Origin: Wurfbainia villosa | Lineage: Eukaryota; Streptophyta; Magnoliopsida; Zingiberales; Zingiberaceae | DNA: 64,000 nt | NCBI GenBank assembly: GCA_025175895.1 | Contig: CM046004.1 | Span: 46,551,359-46,615,358, forward strand | Direction of reading: 5' to 3' | Shown here: in pieces, positions 1 through 12,260 of the stretch | Numbering within the stretch: position 1 is the first letter of the stretch | Layout of the letters: the number at the start of each line of letters is the position of its first letter | Made by a program: the position numbers and the translations under genes | Notes under the pieces: generated by a model | The model's input: only the letters and a program-made list of their open reading frames with translations | Told to the model about the DNA's origin: nothing | Database searches by the model: none

Positions 1-574
1 ACTTTGAACTTTTGCCATAGTCAAAAACTAGTTTCAATTATCTGGTGCCCCTGCACCAACAACTGTTAATGATATGTATTGAATCTTGTGTAAAAATGTT
101 TTGAATGCTGAATGTTTATAGCCTTTTCTCACTTATGAATATGAGTTTGATATATTTTCACTGTCTATATGTGTTAAAATGTTGTTAGCAGATTTTATCA
201 CAACTACTTTAAGGGGATACTCTATCATATTTTATTTTTTCTGGTAGAGTTTTCCATGCTTCTCAATATGTTTCATTCAAAAAGCAAAATCGACATTTTT
301 TTTTAAATACATTGTTGGTGCATTGGATAACTAGGGGTGAGGATTCAAGGGAAGGGTCCTATAAATTGGTCAATTTAATTCTAAATTTGTTTTGGGTTAT
401 TATATTTTCCATATTCCCAACATCCCTATGATCTTTTTGTGTGTTTGTCAAAGGGGGAGAGATAAGTGGAGTTTAAGTTTAAGTTGTAAAGGTTAAAGTG
501 GAGCTTAATCTATAGTGAAGTTCTGAAAGTTCTAAAAATCATGACAATCTTATCTTATTTGAATATGGCATGAC
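1..574 (+). mobile_element. Element O: 3' internal tail of a Sirevirus-like retrotransposon
   Basis: No gene is visible here. The segment is AT-rich and carries a purine tract (CAAAGGGGGAGAGAT, about 449-463) of the kind that Sireviruses repeat upstream of the 3' LTR. After removal of element A (575-22108) it continues at 22114, runs into another purine tract and then the start of an LTR at 22331, so it reads as the region between pol and the 3' LTR of a plus-strand element. The 5' part lies outside the window. The assignment rests on continuity across A and on purine tracts, not on protein similarity. Confidence 0.6.
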
Positions 575-2008
575 TGTAGGATCGTTGGCGTCACTAGAAA
601 GGGGGGAGGGAATGAATAGCTACACTCATCTTTTCGATTCGTTGTACCTTTCTACAATGATTAGAACGCAGCGGGAACAAGACAACGAATACAGAAAGAA
701 TAACAAATGCAAACACCCCAATTTTACGTGGTTCAGAACACAAGTCCCTACTCCACGGTTGAGCCCTCGTCGGCTCTAGTGATGCACACCACCACTATAA
801 ACTTCTCCTTCTCGGTGATACACTGAAGGTGGAGAAACCCTTTTGCACAGTCTATCAGAAACTTTACAAGAAAGCTTACAGTAGTCACTGAAGAAGCAGT
901 AAAACAAATACAGATTTCAGAGAGAATGGTACTGCTCCTTGCTTGCTGAATCGTTGAAGCTCCTGTGGGATGATGAAGGCTTTTTGAATCAAGAAGCTCT
1001 TTCACCCGTGTCTTTTCTTTAAAAAATTGTCATTAGTTATTCTTCTTAACTTTGAAATATATAAGCCCAGAATACTTGATAGCTCGGATACGATTAGGGC
1101 TTTTACGCACCGATCGAGTCGCCTCACCGGTGTGCCTCATTGGAGCATTAATTAGCATTTATTAATGGCTTCAGCGGTAAGATTTAGACCATAATTAGTT
1201 TTATTTCCGTTGAAACGCGCTCTGCTCGGTTGGATCAAAGCTCTAGTCGAGTCGCCGCATCGACTGGTAGGCCTTGGTTCCAACCGAACAGAGAAACAGT
1301 CGAGCTCCCAGTCGATAGTCCCTTGCGTCTGTTCGGTTGGATCAAAGCTCTAGTCGAGTCACTGCCTCGACTAGTTGGCCTTGGTTCCAATGGCGACAGA
1401 GCAATGAGCTTCGGTCCCTTGCGTCTGTTCGGTTGGATCAAAGCTCTAGTTGAGTCGCCGCCGCCTCGATGATCGAACTCGCTGTTTGTCTGCCGGTCGA
1501 GCTCTCGATCGACACCTCCTTGCTTTATACGTTAGTTGAACCAAGCATCGCCGAGGCGTTGCCTCGATGGTATGAGTCAACTTGTCGCTCGACAAGAGCG
1601 GTAGGTTCGGTCAGTGTCACCTCGACTACACTTTACACGATGCCTATGAATTCTTGTTCATAGGTCATCCATGCCGAATCATCTCTCGGGACTTCGTGCA
1701 AGACTCCTGTCGGGTCTCATCGCTAAGAGGCCCCGCCTCCGGGACTTCACTGCCAAGACTCCCTGTCCGGGTCATCACTGCCAAAAGGCCACGCCTTCGG
1801 GACTTCACTGCCAAGACTCCTCGTCCGGGTCTTCACTTGCCAGGACTCCACGTCCGGGTCTTCATCAATCTTGCATCCAGTCCTCGACCTACAAGAGATT
1901 TCCTGAAAATACCTCTCAAACAACCGTATGAGATAACACATAATTATCACCTTGACTTAAACCCTTGTCAATCACCAAAAACATCTTTTGGGTCTGATTG
2001 CACCAACA
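575..2008 (-). repeat. 3' LTR of element A
   Basis: Begins TGTAGGATCG and ends ACCAACA on the plus strand, and matches 20444-22108 over its whole length. It is about 230 bp shorter, mainly because the internal 107-bp repeat has fewer copies. Many differences from the partner LTR sit at CAG/CTG triplets (for example CAGTCG in one, CGATCG in the other). Confidence 0.92.
1217..1450 (-). repeat. 107-bp minisatellite inside the A 3' LTR, about two units
   Basis: The anchor GGTTGGATCAAAGCTCTAGT starts at 1228, 1335 and 1431 (spacing 107 and 96). The same unit is repeated about four times in the partner LTR near 21100-21560, so copy number changed after or during insertion. Confidence 0.85.
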
Positions 2009-2401
2009 ATCTCTCCCTTTTTTGATGTTTGACAATACGGTTTAAGTTTAGGTGATGAAATTATAGCACAATATAGCGTATTCGAAATTTAATATGTAAA
2101 AAGAAAAGATATAGATGTGCAGTTTCAAAAGCTTTAATTTCAGACTTAAAGCCCATCTTCTCCCCCTTTGGCAAACACCCAAAAAGAAAAGTTGCTTATA
2201 GAAGCACTCCCCCTGAATATATTTCCCTTAGGTTATCAAATGCACTAACAATATATTTTAGCAAGATAAATGTCAGTTGTGCATTTCTAAAGAAAGATAT
2301 AAACCACCGGAAGAAAACTTTGACATACACAGAGATATTAGAAATACATATACAAGCATACACCCAAAAAGTCACCCAAAACATCCTGATATATATATAT
2401 T
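2009..2401 (-). other. Element A: purine tracts and tail before the 3' LTR
   Basis: Directly abutting the LTR, the minus strand reads CATCAAAAAAGGGAGAGAT, the polypurine tract priming plus-strand DNA. Further C-rich (plus strand) blocks at about 2158-2170 and 2204-2212 are additional purine tracts, a habit of Sireviruses. No ORF of note. The segment ends at the ATATT target of element D (2397-2401). Confidence 0.8.
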
Positions 2402-3495
2402 TGTTGGTCCAGTAGGCGCCTAAGTCGAACCTGGGTTTTGATTATAGCAAACGATACAAAGTTAAGCTCATATCGTTATCTCAGGAGCTGAATCGAGTGT
2501 GCAGAAGATTGATATAGCTGGAGCTGAAGGCTAGCGACACCCGGAGGAAGCCGCAGTGGTCGGGCGACACTCGAGTGACTTCGGAGGGAGCCGAAGGAAT
2601 CGAGCGGAAGGCCGGAAGCAAAAGCAACACGTAAGTATCGAGGTAAGCTCGTATGTGCGAGCGTAAGTGAGGTCGTATCCTCCTTACGGGGATGATCTTA
2701 AGCGTAGATCCGACCAGAGACATCCCATTGATGGTCCAAGTCGAGATCGGACGGTCGAAGGCCGTCGAAATAATGTTTTCTTTGAGCTAACTTTTCCTCG
2801 GCTAGCATCGGTCATTGCCCGGCTTGGAGGACTCACAAACAAGCGATCGCCAAAGGTCGGCCTCGATCGATCGCCATCGATCGATGGTCAATGATCAGAT
2901 TCGAGGAGTCAAGGATTATCACCCCATTTCAAGGAGATTGGTGCTCAATTTTGATTGGCTAGGGTTCCTCTCGAAAAGGGGCTCAAAGGCTATAAAAGGA
3001 GGGCTTGTCTTAGGGTTTTGCAATAAAAAAAAAAGCTTCCAAGTGCTTTCGATACGCTCCGACTCTCCAACATCCCTACGACGAAGCGCTGCCGAGACGA
3101 TGACTAGAGCTTCAACCTCCAACCTTTGAAGTCGTCGGTAACGAAAAGTTTGAATTATAATTCAGTTTATAAGTTGTTCTTCTTTTTAAGCTTTAAATCA
3201 TATCAAGGAGCGGGGAAGTGTCCCTCTACCTTGAGCCTTCTTTCATTTTGTGTATCCGTCTAACTCCTACCTCCAACGTGGAGGAGTTTTTTAGTAGATT
3301 GCCCTCCGTACGTGGTCAAGGACCACTAGGGCCTTGGAGTAGTAGCCTTCGGCTACGAACCAAGTAAAACCTTTGTGTCTATTGTCTTTTATTTTTGTTT
3401 ATTTTTCCGCTGCGTATATTTGTCTTGAAACGAATTCGAAAGAAAAATTTCTATCACTATTCACTCCCCCCTCTAGCGATCCGATCGATCCAACA
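2402..3495 (+). repeat. 5' LTR of element D
   Basis: 1094 bp, TG...CA, followed by two bases and the primer site. It matches 12261-13384 closely except in a patch near 2790-2890, where the partner has three CAGTCGACTG palindromes and this copy has CGATCG-like sequence instead. Confidence 0.94.
2991..2997 (+). promoter_or_regulatory. TATA box of the D 5' LTR
   Basis: TATAAAA in the context GGCTATAAAAGGAGGG, placed about 505 bp before the LTR end, as expected for an LTR RNA polymerase II promoter. The same site is at 12879-12885 in the 3' LTR. Confidence 0.7.
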
Positions 3496-3497
3496 AT

Positions 3498-3510
3498 TGG
3501 TATCAGAGCC
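3498..3510 (+). other. Primer binding site of element D
   Basis: TGGTATCAGAGCC, complementary to the 3' end of plant initiator-Met tRNA, two bases after the LTR end. Confidence 0.95.
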
Positions 3511-3718
3511 GGGGGTTGCTAAGATTTGGTGAAACCACCAATCTAGCCATCTTTTACAGATTTATTTTTTTTCTTTTAATTCTGTTTTTTTTATTTTATT
3601 CCGCTTTGTTAAGTTTTTCTCCCGCACTACTAATCCAAGACGCGAGTCTTGGTACGTGTTTTTGTGTTTTTGTCGTTGCTAGTTTCTTCGTCTTCGTCTC
3701 TTTGTGCCTTTTGTTCTA

Positions 3719-5347
3719 ATGGCCCATCTCAAGGGTTTTAGCACCGTCCGACCTCCGTTTTACAACGGAGATGACTTCCGTTATTGGAAGGGTCGGATGG
3801 AATGCTTTCTCAAAACCCAAATCGATATGTGGATCATAATCCAAACGGGTTTCACACTTCCGACTAATGAAGTGGGTGACTCCTTGGATTATGATCAATG
3901 GACCATTGCGACAAAATGACAAGTCAAAGCCGACGCCAAGGCAACACAAATCCTCCAATGCGGCCTATCCAAGGAGGAGCTAAATCGCGTCGGCCCCTTC
4001 ATAAGCGCAAAAGATCTTTGGACGAAACTAGTGGAGCTACACGAAGGGACCGATGAAGCCAAGGTATGTAAGCGTGATCTTCTTTTCAATAAACTATATA
4101 ACCTAAAAATGCAGGAACACGAGTCCGCGACGCAACTCCACGCCCGTGTCCAAGACATAGTCAACAACCTACACGCAATCGGGCAAAAGGTCGAAAACCG
4201 CGACCTTATAAGGTATGTTCTAAACTCTTTTCCAAGGACTACCTTGTGGGCATCCATGGTCGACGCCTACAAAGTCTCCAAGGATCTTTCTTAAATTAGG
4301 TTAGATGAACTCTTTTCTGATTTCGAATTATATGAGCAGTCCAACTCGGAACCCGAGAGGGGTATAGCCTTGTTTGCAGGTTCAAAGAAGAAGAAAATTA
4401 CAAGCAAGCCACCACCAACCGAGGAGGAAGACGAGTCCGAAGAAGAAGTTGACCCAGAGTTGACTACCGAACTAATGAACCTAGCTCGAAGGATAGCCAA
4501 GGGACGAAAGCGAACCACGACTCGACCCAACCAAGGTAAGCCTAAAGGTTCTAATATTAGGTGTTATGAGTGTAACAGGTTTGGACATATCAAGTCCGAG
4601 TGCCCCAAGCTCAACCACCAAGCACCTAAGCACAAGAAGGCCCTCAACGCGACATGGGAAGAAGCGTCATCCGAAGAAGACGAAGACCACGTCTTCATGG
4701 CGAAATCGATTGAGTCAGACACGGAGACCGAATCTGAACTTGAGTCAGAACCTGAGGATGACTCGGACTACGAAGCTACCTTCAAGTCAAGCCACCGATA
4801 CGCATATGGTTCAAAAGATACCCTTAAAGTGAGTCAAACTTTATTTAATACTTTACATAATACGGTTAGGTTTTTATCTAGGAAATTAGCTAAGTTTGAG
4901 ACCCTTGTTGAGGAGGTTAAACTCCTCAAACACGAGGTCTCCCTAACCTCTTCGACTAGTCGAGTTCAAGAGAAGGACTCAACTCGAGTTGAAAAGCTTG
5001 AAGTTGAGAACTCTCTCTTGAAAAGTCAAGTTGAAGATCTTAGGAACACGTTGGAAAGGTTAACTTCGGGATCCAAAGGACTTGACCTCCTACTTGGATC
5101 TCAAAGGGTCGTGTACAACAAGGCTGGACTAGGGTCTAACTCAAACACGACTAATAGGTCGTATATGTCGATTGTAAGTCGACATAGGAAACATGTCCAA
5201 GCATGGGTCCCTAAGAACTTTTTGATTTCAACTCTAGGATCCAACCCGTACTGGGTTCCCAAGGACCAAATCCACTATGTGGATAGACCAAACCTATTCA
5301 ATGGTCTAGGGGGAGCCAGTACAAAACATTTTTGTCCTTTAACTTAG
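3719..5347 (+). pseudogene. gag: gag of element D (Sirevirus nucleocapsid), two internal stops
   Basis: One reading frame from the ATG at 3719 to TAG at 5345-5347. It is broken by TGA at 3917-3919 and TAA at 4292-4294, so about 543 codons in total. The N-terminal part has the copia gag capsid signature (FRYWKGRMECFLKT, later LIRYVLNSFPRTT). A CCHC zinc knuckle, CYECNRFGHIKSEC, follows at about residue 281, then an acidic Ser/Glu-rich stretch, a predicted coiled coil and a C-terminus with WVPK motifs. The long C-terminal extension after the knuckle is a Sirevirus trait. Gag forms the virus-like particle and binds element RNA. Both internal stops are single-base changes, so the copy is inactive as read. 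Confidence 0.9.
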
Positions 5348-5830
5348 AAATTGCGTGCTTAGAATTTTGTTTTGTTTTGTTTTTGTGAACTCACTTAGAA
5401 CACTACATAACCAACTAAAATCCTTCGAAAAGATTGAGCCTCGGGGAGCCTCTTTTAGAAAATAACCAGTTAGACTAGGAAATAGTCTTAGGTGAGTCAA
5501 GTCATCATTTTCTTGAAAATGGCTTTGTCTAAGGAAGTGGTCGATGATCCGATAAAAGAAGGCCCCTGTGCCTTGCCATGACCTGGAAGCCATGATCTTG
5601 AAAAGGTAAATTTGACAAGCCTAGGGTCAAATACAAATCTTACATAAAATTACTTGAACCTAAATGCACTTAATCAACTTAATTGGAAATCATCTCACAA
5701 AAAACACATAAGTATAACATGCTTGATCATATAGACACAGGTGAGATGACCTAGGTTTAACAACTTACAACAAATTTAAAAAAAAAAAAAATTCTAACAT
5801 CCAATCCAACCACCTTGTGTGTAGGATCAA
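5348..5830 (+). other. Spacer between gag and pol of element D
   Basis: About 480 bp with stops in the gag/pol frame and no ORF. Element A has almost no spacer at the same place. A run of 13 or more A residues lies near 5778-5791. There is a splice-like arrangement: AAG|GTAAAT at about 5603-5611, CTAAC near 5793, and TGTGTAG at about 5818-5824 just before the protease. Whether it is an intron, an insertion or decay is open. Confidence 0.5.
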
Positions 5831-8322
5831 TGGATGTTGGACAGCGGTTGCTCCCGACACATGACCGGGGATCAACTCAAATTCACAAAGCTTCGATTCA
5901 AACAACAAGGATCGGTAGCCTTTGGGAATAACGACAAGCTCAAAATCATCGGATCAGGTGATATCGAGCTTAACACGAATTTTTTTATTAAAAATGTATT
6001 ACTTGTAGAAAATTTTGAATATAACCTGCTTAGCGTAAGCCAATTATGTGACAATAACTATAAGGTCGTATTTTTAGAAAATGAATGTGTAATTAAAACA
6101 AATAAAATAGCTAAAACAATACTCAAAGGAACTAGGACAAATAACATTTATACAATTAACTTAATCAAATCCTCAGCCAAATGTCTTATGACACAGGAAG
6201 AGGAATCGTGGTTGTGGCACCGACGACTCGGTCACTCGCACCCAAGACTCGTCCACAAGATGAGTCAGAGTGGCTTAGTCAGAGGCTTACCCAACCTCAA
6301 CAATTTGGTTAATAAAATCTGTAATGCTTGTCAACAAGGAAAACAACCTAGGACACAACACAAGTTAACTAACCAAGAACGAACCTCAAGTGTACCTGAG
6401 CTCCTGCATATGGATCTATTCGATTCACATGGAGCCAAGTCACTCAATAGAAGTCAATATTGCTTAGTCATAATTGACGACTACTCCAAGTTTACCTGGG
6501 TTAGGTTCATCAAACATAAAAATGATACCCTAGATCAATTAATCAATCTATTCAAAATAATCAAGAATCAAAAAAACCTTAAGGTTAAAAGACTTACAAG
6601 CGATCATGGTGGTGAATTCGAAAATCAAAGGTTCACCGAATTCTGTAACCTAAACGGATACCACCATGAATTCTTTTGCCCTAGGACCCCTCAACAAAAT
6701 GGCCTAGTGGAGCGGAAAAACCAAACTCTACAAGAAGCTGCTAGGACCATGTTGAACGAATACGACCTACCTGATAGGTTTTGGGTAGAAACCGTTAGCA
6801 CGGCTTGCTATGTCCAGAATAGGATCCTTATGGTAAACAGGCACCTTAAGACCTCGTACGAGATTTATCACAATAAAGTACCCAACATCAAGTACTTTAG
6901 GGTATTTGGATGTAAAGTACATATCTTAAACACTAAGAACCACCTAGGGAAATTCAAATCCAAAACCTCCACCGAAATCTTCTTAGGATACTCAACCACG
7001 AGTAGGGCCTATAGGGTATATAACCACGATACCCTTAAAGTCGAAGAGACTATTAATGTAGTGTTCGATGAAGTACCCAAACCTACAAAACCCTTAATGA
7101 CCCCAAGTGTTGAGCCCACTGATACCAAACTCGTCTCCGACCCTGAGATCGAGTCTAATCCACATCAACCAACTTCTCTTGTCGACCAAGTGACAAGTGA
7201 TCCGAGTCAAACTAGTGTTCAACCAAGTCACTCAATTGATCAAGCATTAGGTGACACAAACCCAACCCAATCAAGGATTCAGACTAACCACCCTATCGAT
7301 CAAGTGATAGGAGATCCTAATCTAGGAGTTCGAACTAGAGCATCCTATAGTAACCTTAGTCAAATTTTCTTAATTTCAAAGATAGAACCCAAATCAATTA
7401 AACAAGCTCTTCTTGATCCCGATTGGATTATTGTAATGCAAGAAGAGCTAGCTCAATTCACTAGGAATGAAGTGTGGGAACTAGTACCACCACCTAAAGA
7501 CAAAACGATAATTGGAACAAGGTGGGTGTTTTGAAATAAGCTTGATGATAAAGGTGAAGTAGTTAGAAACAAGGCTAGGTTAGTCGCCGAAGGGTTTAGT
7601 CAAGTCGAAGGCTTAGATTACGACGAAACTTATGCCCCAGTAGCTAGACTCGTATCCATTCGAATGTTGCTAGCTTATGCCGCACATCGAGGATTTAAGC
7701 TGTTTCAAATGGATGTTAAGTCGGCATTCCTAAATGGATACATTAAAGAAGAAGTTTATGTTAGCCAACCCCCCGGATTCAAAAATCTAGATAAACCCGA
7801 CCATGTTCTAAAACTTAAGAAAGCTCTCTATGGACTTAAACAAGCTCCTCGAGCTTGGTACGAGAGACTTTCAATCCATCTTAAGTCAAAAGGGTTTAAC
7901 CAAGGCTTAGTTGACCCAACTCTCTTCGTAAAAACCTTAGGTAAAAAAATATTCATAGCTCAAATTTATGTAGACGATATAATTTTTGGAACCTCTAACT
8001 AAGCCTTACTGAACGAGTTCATTTCACTCATGGAAAGTGAGTTCGAAATGAACTTGGTAGGCGAGTTAAGTTTCTTTTTAGGTCTACAAATTAAACAAAC
8101 TAAGGATGGTATATACCTATATTAAGAAAATTACACTAAGGAGTTAATTAAAAGATTTGGAATGCAAGATGCTAAGATAATAAACACCCCAATGGCGATT
8201 AATGTTAACATAGGAGAAGACCTAGAAAGTAAGTCCATTGACTTAAAGTACTATAGGAGCGCAATCGGAAGTCTCCTATACTTAACTGCGAGTCGACCTG
8301 ACATTCTATTCGCAGTAAGTAT
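5831..8322 (+). pseudogene. pol: pol of element D, first part: protease, integrase, reverse transcriptase
   Basis: Same frame as gag. In order: aspartic protease (WMLDSGCSRHMTG, catalytic D-S-G), the GAG-pre-integrase zinc region (HRRLGH ... CNACQQGK), integrase core with the three acids visible (HMDLFDS, TSDHGGEFENQRF, PQQNGLVERKN), a variable Pro/Thr-rich linker, then reverse transcriptase with [14 protein letters not shown] and the YVDDIIFG active site. Stops: TGA 7532-7534, TAA 8000-8002 just after YVDD, TAA near 8123. The ORF is cut at SRPDILFAVS by S1 and resumes at 10738. Enzymes for maturation, cDNA synthesis and integration are represented but dead in this copy. Confidence 0.93.
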
Positions 8323-10737
8323 TGTCGGTGTAATGTCCGCTTCGGAGGCTCATTGGCTCCCATGTCCCCGGATTAAAATTTTCACTAATGAAAGACTTAA
8401 TCCGGATGGGATGAGCTTCCTTGGCACAACCTATTTGTCGTCGTGCTAACAACTTGAGTGGTCGCTTGAACAAACTAGTTGTTCAAGCAACACAACTCTT
8501 CTAGTTGGTTAGCCGCGGAAAAGACGACGGATGGATCGCCAATTTTTGTGTTTGTCTTCGGGGTCCATGATTATACAATATATATTCATACACACACATG
8601 CATAATCATCATATATAAGAACATGCTCAGATCTGAAATTAATGTTATAAAACTTTATACCTTACGATCTTCTACCATATGTCCTATCCTTCCCGTAGAC
8701 GACGTGTGGACGAAGATCCTCCACGAGTAGAAGCCTTCTAGATCACGTTCTTCTCTTCCTTGTCCGCTGCGAACAAAGAGAAGAACCAACGAAACCTTTC
8801 CTTTCTAGAACCGACCACCAAACAAGAGAGTTTGATGCAACCGCCGGCCAAGGAACGATTGGATGAGCGCCGGCCAACTAGTTGTATTGTTGCCGCCGGC
8901 CACCTAAATGTTGGAGAAGCACCGGCCACCAATTGTTGGAGAGCCGCCGGCCACCACGGAGCAAGGGAGGAGGAAGAAGAGAACCGGCCAAGAGAGGAGG
9001 AGAAGAAGAGGGGCGCCGGCCAAAAACTAGGGAGAACAATAACCTTGCCGCCCACTTCTTAGCCGCCCAAAACACTAGCTCCTCTAGGGTTTGTTGCCGC
9101 CCAACACTTGGATGAGCCAAACCCTAATTCTCTAATCCAAAAATCATATGTTGCCGCCCAACCCTAAGCCTTTATTTATAGAATTTAGGAGAAAGTTGGT
9201 TAGCCTAAAATATAGGAACTAACTCCTATTTTCTTGCCGCCCAACCAACCTTATCTCCTTTAAGATTTGTTGCCGCCCAACACATGGATGAGCCAAACCC
9301 TAATTCCAGAATTTAGGCTTAAGCCTCCTCTAATCTCCACCGTCGGATCTAGGGATTTAATCTCCACCGTCGGTTCTAGGGATTTAATCTCCACCGTCGG
9401 ATCTAGGGTTTTATCCCAACCGTCAGATCTAGGATTTCATCCCAACCGTAGGATCTAGGATTTCATCCCAACCATAGGATCTAAGATTTCATCCCAACCG
9501 TCGGATCAAGGATTTCATCCCAACCGTCGGATCTAGGGTTTTATGCCAACCGTCGGATCTAGGGATTTAATCCCAACCATCGATTCTAGGGTTTCATCCT
9601 AACCATCGAATCTATGGATTTAATCCAACTGTTGGTTCTAGGGTTTCATCCCAACCATCGGATCTATGGATTTAATCCAAACCGTCGATTCTAAGGTTTC
9701 ATCCTAACCATCGGATCTATGGATTTAATCCAACCGTTGGTTCTAGGGTTTCATCCCAACCATCGGATCTATGGATTTAATCCAATCGTTGGTTCTAGGT
9801 TTTGTTTTACATTCTTGGATCTAGACTTCACAAGGATTATATTAGGCTACGATAGGGACCATAAGGAGGAATTGGGTCTTGGCCACCTGATGGATCGGAA
9901 CCACACAAACTTGATCCATCAATGATGTTCCATTCCACTAGAGGATCATCATTGAACTACCTCACCAACCCCCATAAATCAATATGGGCTCCATATATTA
10001 TTTGTACATTTATCTCCCCGTGTTTAAGATATCGATCGTCCACATTAATTGATTCATCACCATCAATTAATTAACATCTAACTCCTCGAGTAGTACCACT
10101 CAACCTTATCATCATGTTGACTAAGTCAACCAGCTGGGTTTACATGATGAACCTTATGAGCTTCTCAAGGGGACATCATCAACCTAATATATAGGACACG
10201 GTTTCCTCCTATAATCAACGGCACACCATGTAAATAATATTATTTCCCAACTTACCGGGCATATTGATTTAATCCATCTAAATCTCACCCACTGGTAAAT
10301 CAAAGAAATAAATACTAAGTACATGTGCCCGTTATTATATCGGGATTAAGAGCATGTACAACATAATATCTGAGGTCCAATTCAATTATGTAGTCAGCAC
10401 TAAATTGAATCACCTCTATGTCGGTCCTGCTCAATACACCTAAGTGTACTAGTGTAACTCTATGTTCAAGATAAAACAATACCAAGCTACACTACAACCA
10501 TGCCAATGGTTTGTCCAGAACCATCTTGGTTGTGAGCCTCTACTTATATTTTACAAGGGACTGATAACATGATCTTCTGTGCCACACCAAGCACCATGTT
10601 ATCTACAATGTAAAATATCAGACAATATGCACACATATATAACGAATATATAAAATGCAAACAATGATCATGTGATTCTTATTTCAAAATATAATGTTCA
10701 TACAAAAAGAGCTAGGCTTTTAGTATACATTCTAACA
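8323..10737 (-). mobile_element. S1: solo LTR of a copia-type element in the pol gene of D
   Basis: Starts TGTCGGTGTA and ends TTCTAACA, flanked by the 5-bp duplication AGTAT at 8318-8322 and 10738-10742. It is 2415 bp with no coding capacity, primer site or purine tract, so it is an LTR left by LTR-LTR recombination. On the minus strand it starts TGTTAGAATGTATACTAAAA and has a TATA-like TATAAATA at 9173-9180, which gives its direction. Short GC-rich repeats (GCCGCCGGCCACC type) occur at 8835-8970. Lineage (copia rather than gypsy) is a judgement from the end sequence and length. Confidence 0.85.
9330..9810. repeat. About 27-bp minisatellite inside S1
   Basis: Degenerate tandem units of the form CCGTCGGATCTAGGGATTTA plus a short TCCCAA segment, around 16-18 units counted by eye. 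Units drift in sequence towards the right. Confidence 0.85.
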
Positions 10738-11331
10738 AGTATGTGCGCCAGGTTTCAAACCTGTGCTAAGGAGTCTCACCTAACCCTAGTTAAGCGTATC
10801 CTTAGATATCTTAAGGGCACACTTAATGTCGGTATTTGGTATCATAGATCTACCGAGTTCGAACTAACCGGCTACTCCGATTCGGACTATGCCGGTAGTA
10901 AGCTTGATAGAAAGAGTACGAGTGGTTGTTGTCAACTTCTCGGCTCGAGTCTAGTGAGTTGGTGCAGTAGGAAGCAACACTGTGTTGCTTTATCTACCAC
11001 CGAAGCCGAATACATCACGATGGGTGAGTGTGTCACGCAGCTTCTTTGGATGAAGCACACTCTCCACGACTTTAAGTTAGACTTTACGAATACTAAACTT
11101 CACGTAGATAACATTAGTTCAATTAATCTTACAAAGAATTCGATATGTCACTCTAGAACCAAACATATAGAGGTCAAACACCATTTCATTCGAGAACATG
11201 TGGCCAACGGAGCCATACAACTCGAATACGTCGAATCGAAGTCTAACTTGGCAGACCTATTTACTAAACCTTTACCCGAAGCCGAATTTAGTTTATTAAG
11301 ACGAAAATTGGGCATGTGTGTAGTAGAATAG
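10738..11331 (+). pseudogene. pol: pol of element D, second part: RNase H
   Basis: Resumes the D polyprotein after S1. It reads MCARFQ, the usual continuation of the reverse transcriptase C-terminus, then copia RNase H with YSDSDYAGSKLDRKSTSG, STTEAEYI and LHVDNISS supplying the D-E-D acids, ending LRRKLGMCVVE and TAG. This piece is uninterrupted from the S1 junction to its stop (about 197 codons). RNase H removes the RNA strand during cDNA synthesis. Confidence 0.93.
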
Positions 11332-12260
11332 GAACTTGCAAATTATATTTTCTTACTACTATTTCTTTAATTTCATTTCTATGGAACTAGTATAGGACAT
11401 ACCTTAGATATCATGCACCTATAGATTTAATGAGCCAATACATCTCACAACACATAGGACTAATGTGTTTGTGTACTTAGCCACGTAGATGAGCGTGAGA
11501 TGTTAGGACCTTACTCCTGGTTCCAGATGTAGAGCTAGTGCATCACTATGAACCACAGAGTATAATCATACATACTAACCGACTCTGACCAGGACTGGTT
11601 GATCTTTCATATCAATCAAGCCAAATATGAGTCGAACATTTTATAGATGAAATTATTTTCAGTATATTATTTTTGAAATAATGTGGAACATGCTTGGACT
11701 TTAAAATTAAAACTTATTTTTTTCCCACACACACCCTCACTCTTTTCGATATATGGCAAAAGGGGGAGAAAAAGGCCAAAGTTAAGGGATCATTTTTTTT
11801 ATGGCCAAGGCTTACTTACTTAACTTTAAGTTAACAAAACAAGTTAAGGGAATTCTTAACTTAAACACATTTAGTTAACTTGTTTTCATTAACAATACAA
11901 AAAGTAATTTACTTAACTCTTAGTTAATTTGTTAACAAAATGAAAGTAAAGGCCAAGGTTAAGAAATCATTTTTTTTATTTCTTAACTTAGAATTTATTT
12001 TAAACCCTATGGCCAATATTAAGTGATTTCGGTTACTTAATTCTTTTTTAGTAGCAAATATCAAGGGGGAGAGTTAAAACTCTTTCTCAAGTACTCACCC
12101 TCGGTCAAGGGGGAGGATTCCTCAAGGGGGAGCACTTGAAAAAGAGTTTTTATATACTCCTGCACATTCATGCATATCTCTTACTCAGTTTACTTAATGC
12201 ACTTAATTTGTCTTTCTTAACTTTGTAAGTGGGTTTGCCATAAATCAAAAAGGGGGAGAT
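11332..12260 (+). other. Post-pol tail of element D with repeated purine tracts
   Basis: No ORF. It contains the conserved stem-loop (11440-11503) and several purine tracts: about 11757-11770, 12063-12072, 12103-12115, 12124-12132 and the functional one AAAAAGGGGGAGAT ending at 12260 against the 3' LTR. Multiple purine tracts are a known Sirevirus feature. The rest is AT-rich with repeated TTAACTT words. Confidence 0.8.
11440..11503 (+). other. Conserved inverted repeat (stem-loop) after D pol
   Basis: ACATCTCAC (11440-11448) pairs with GTGAGATGT (11495-11503) across a 46-nt loop, 108 nt after the pol stop. Equivalent structures occur in A, T1 and T2 in the same sense orientation. Confidence 0.75.

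Noticed and set aside
3498..3510. tRNA gene at TGGTATCAGAGC sites
   Set aside because: Only a 13-base complement of the tRNA 3' end is present next to each LTR; no cloverleaf.
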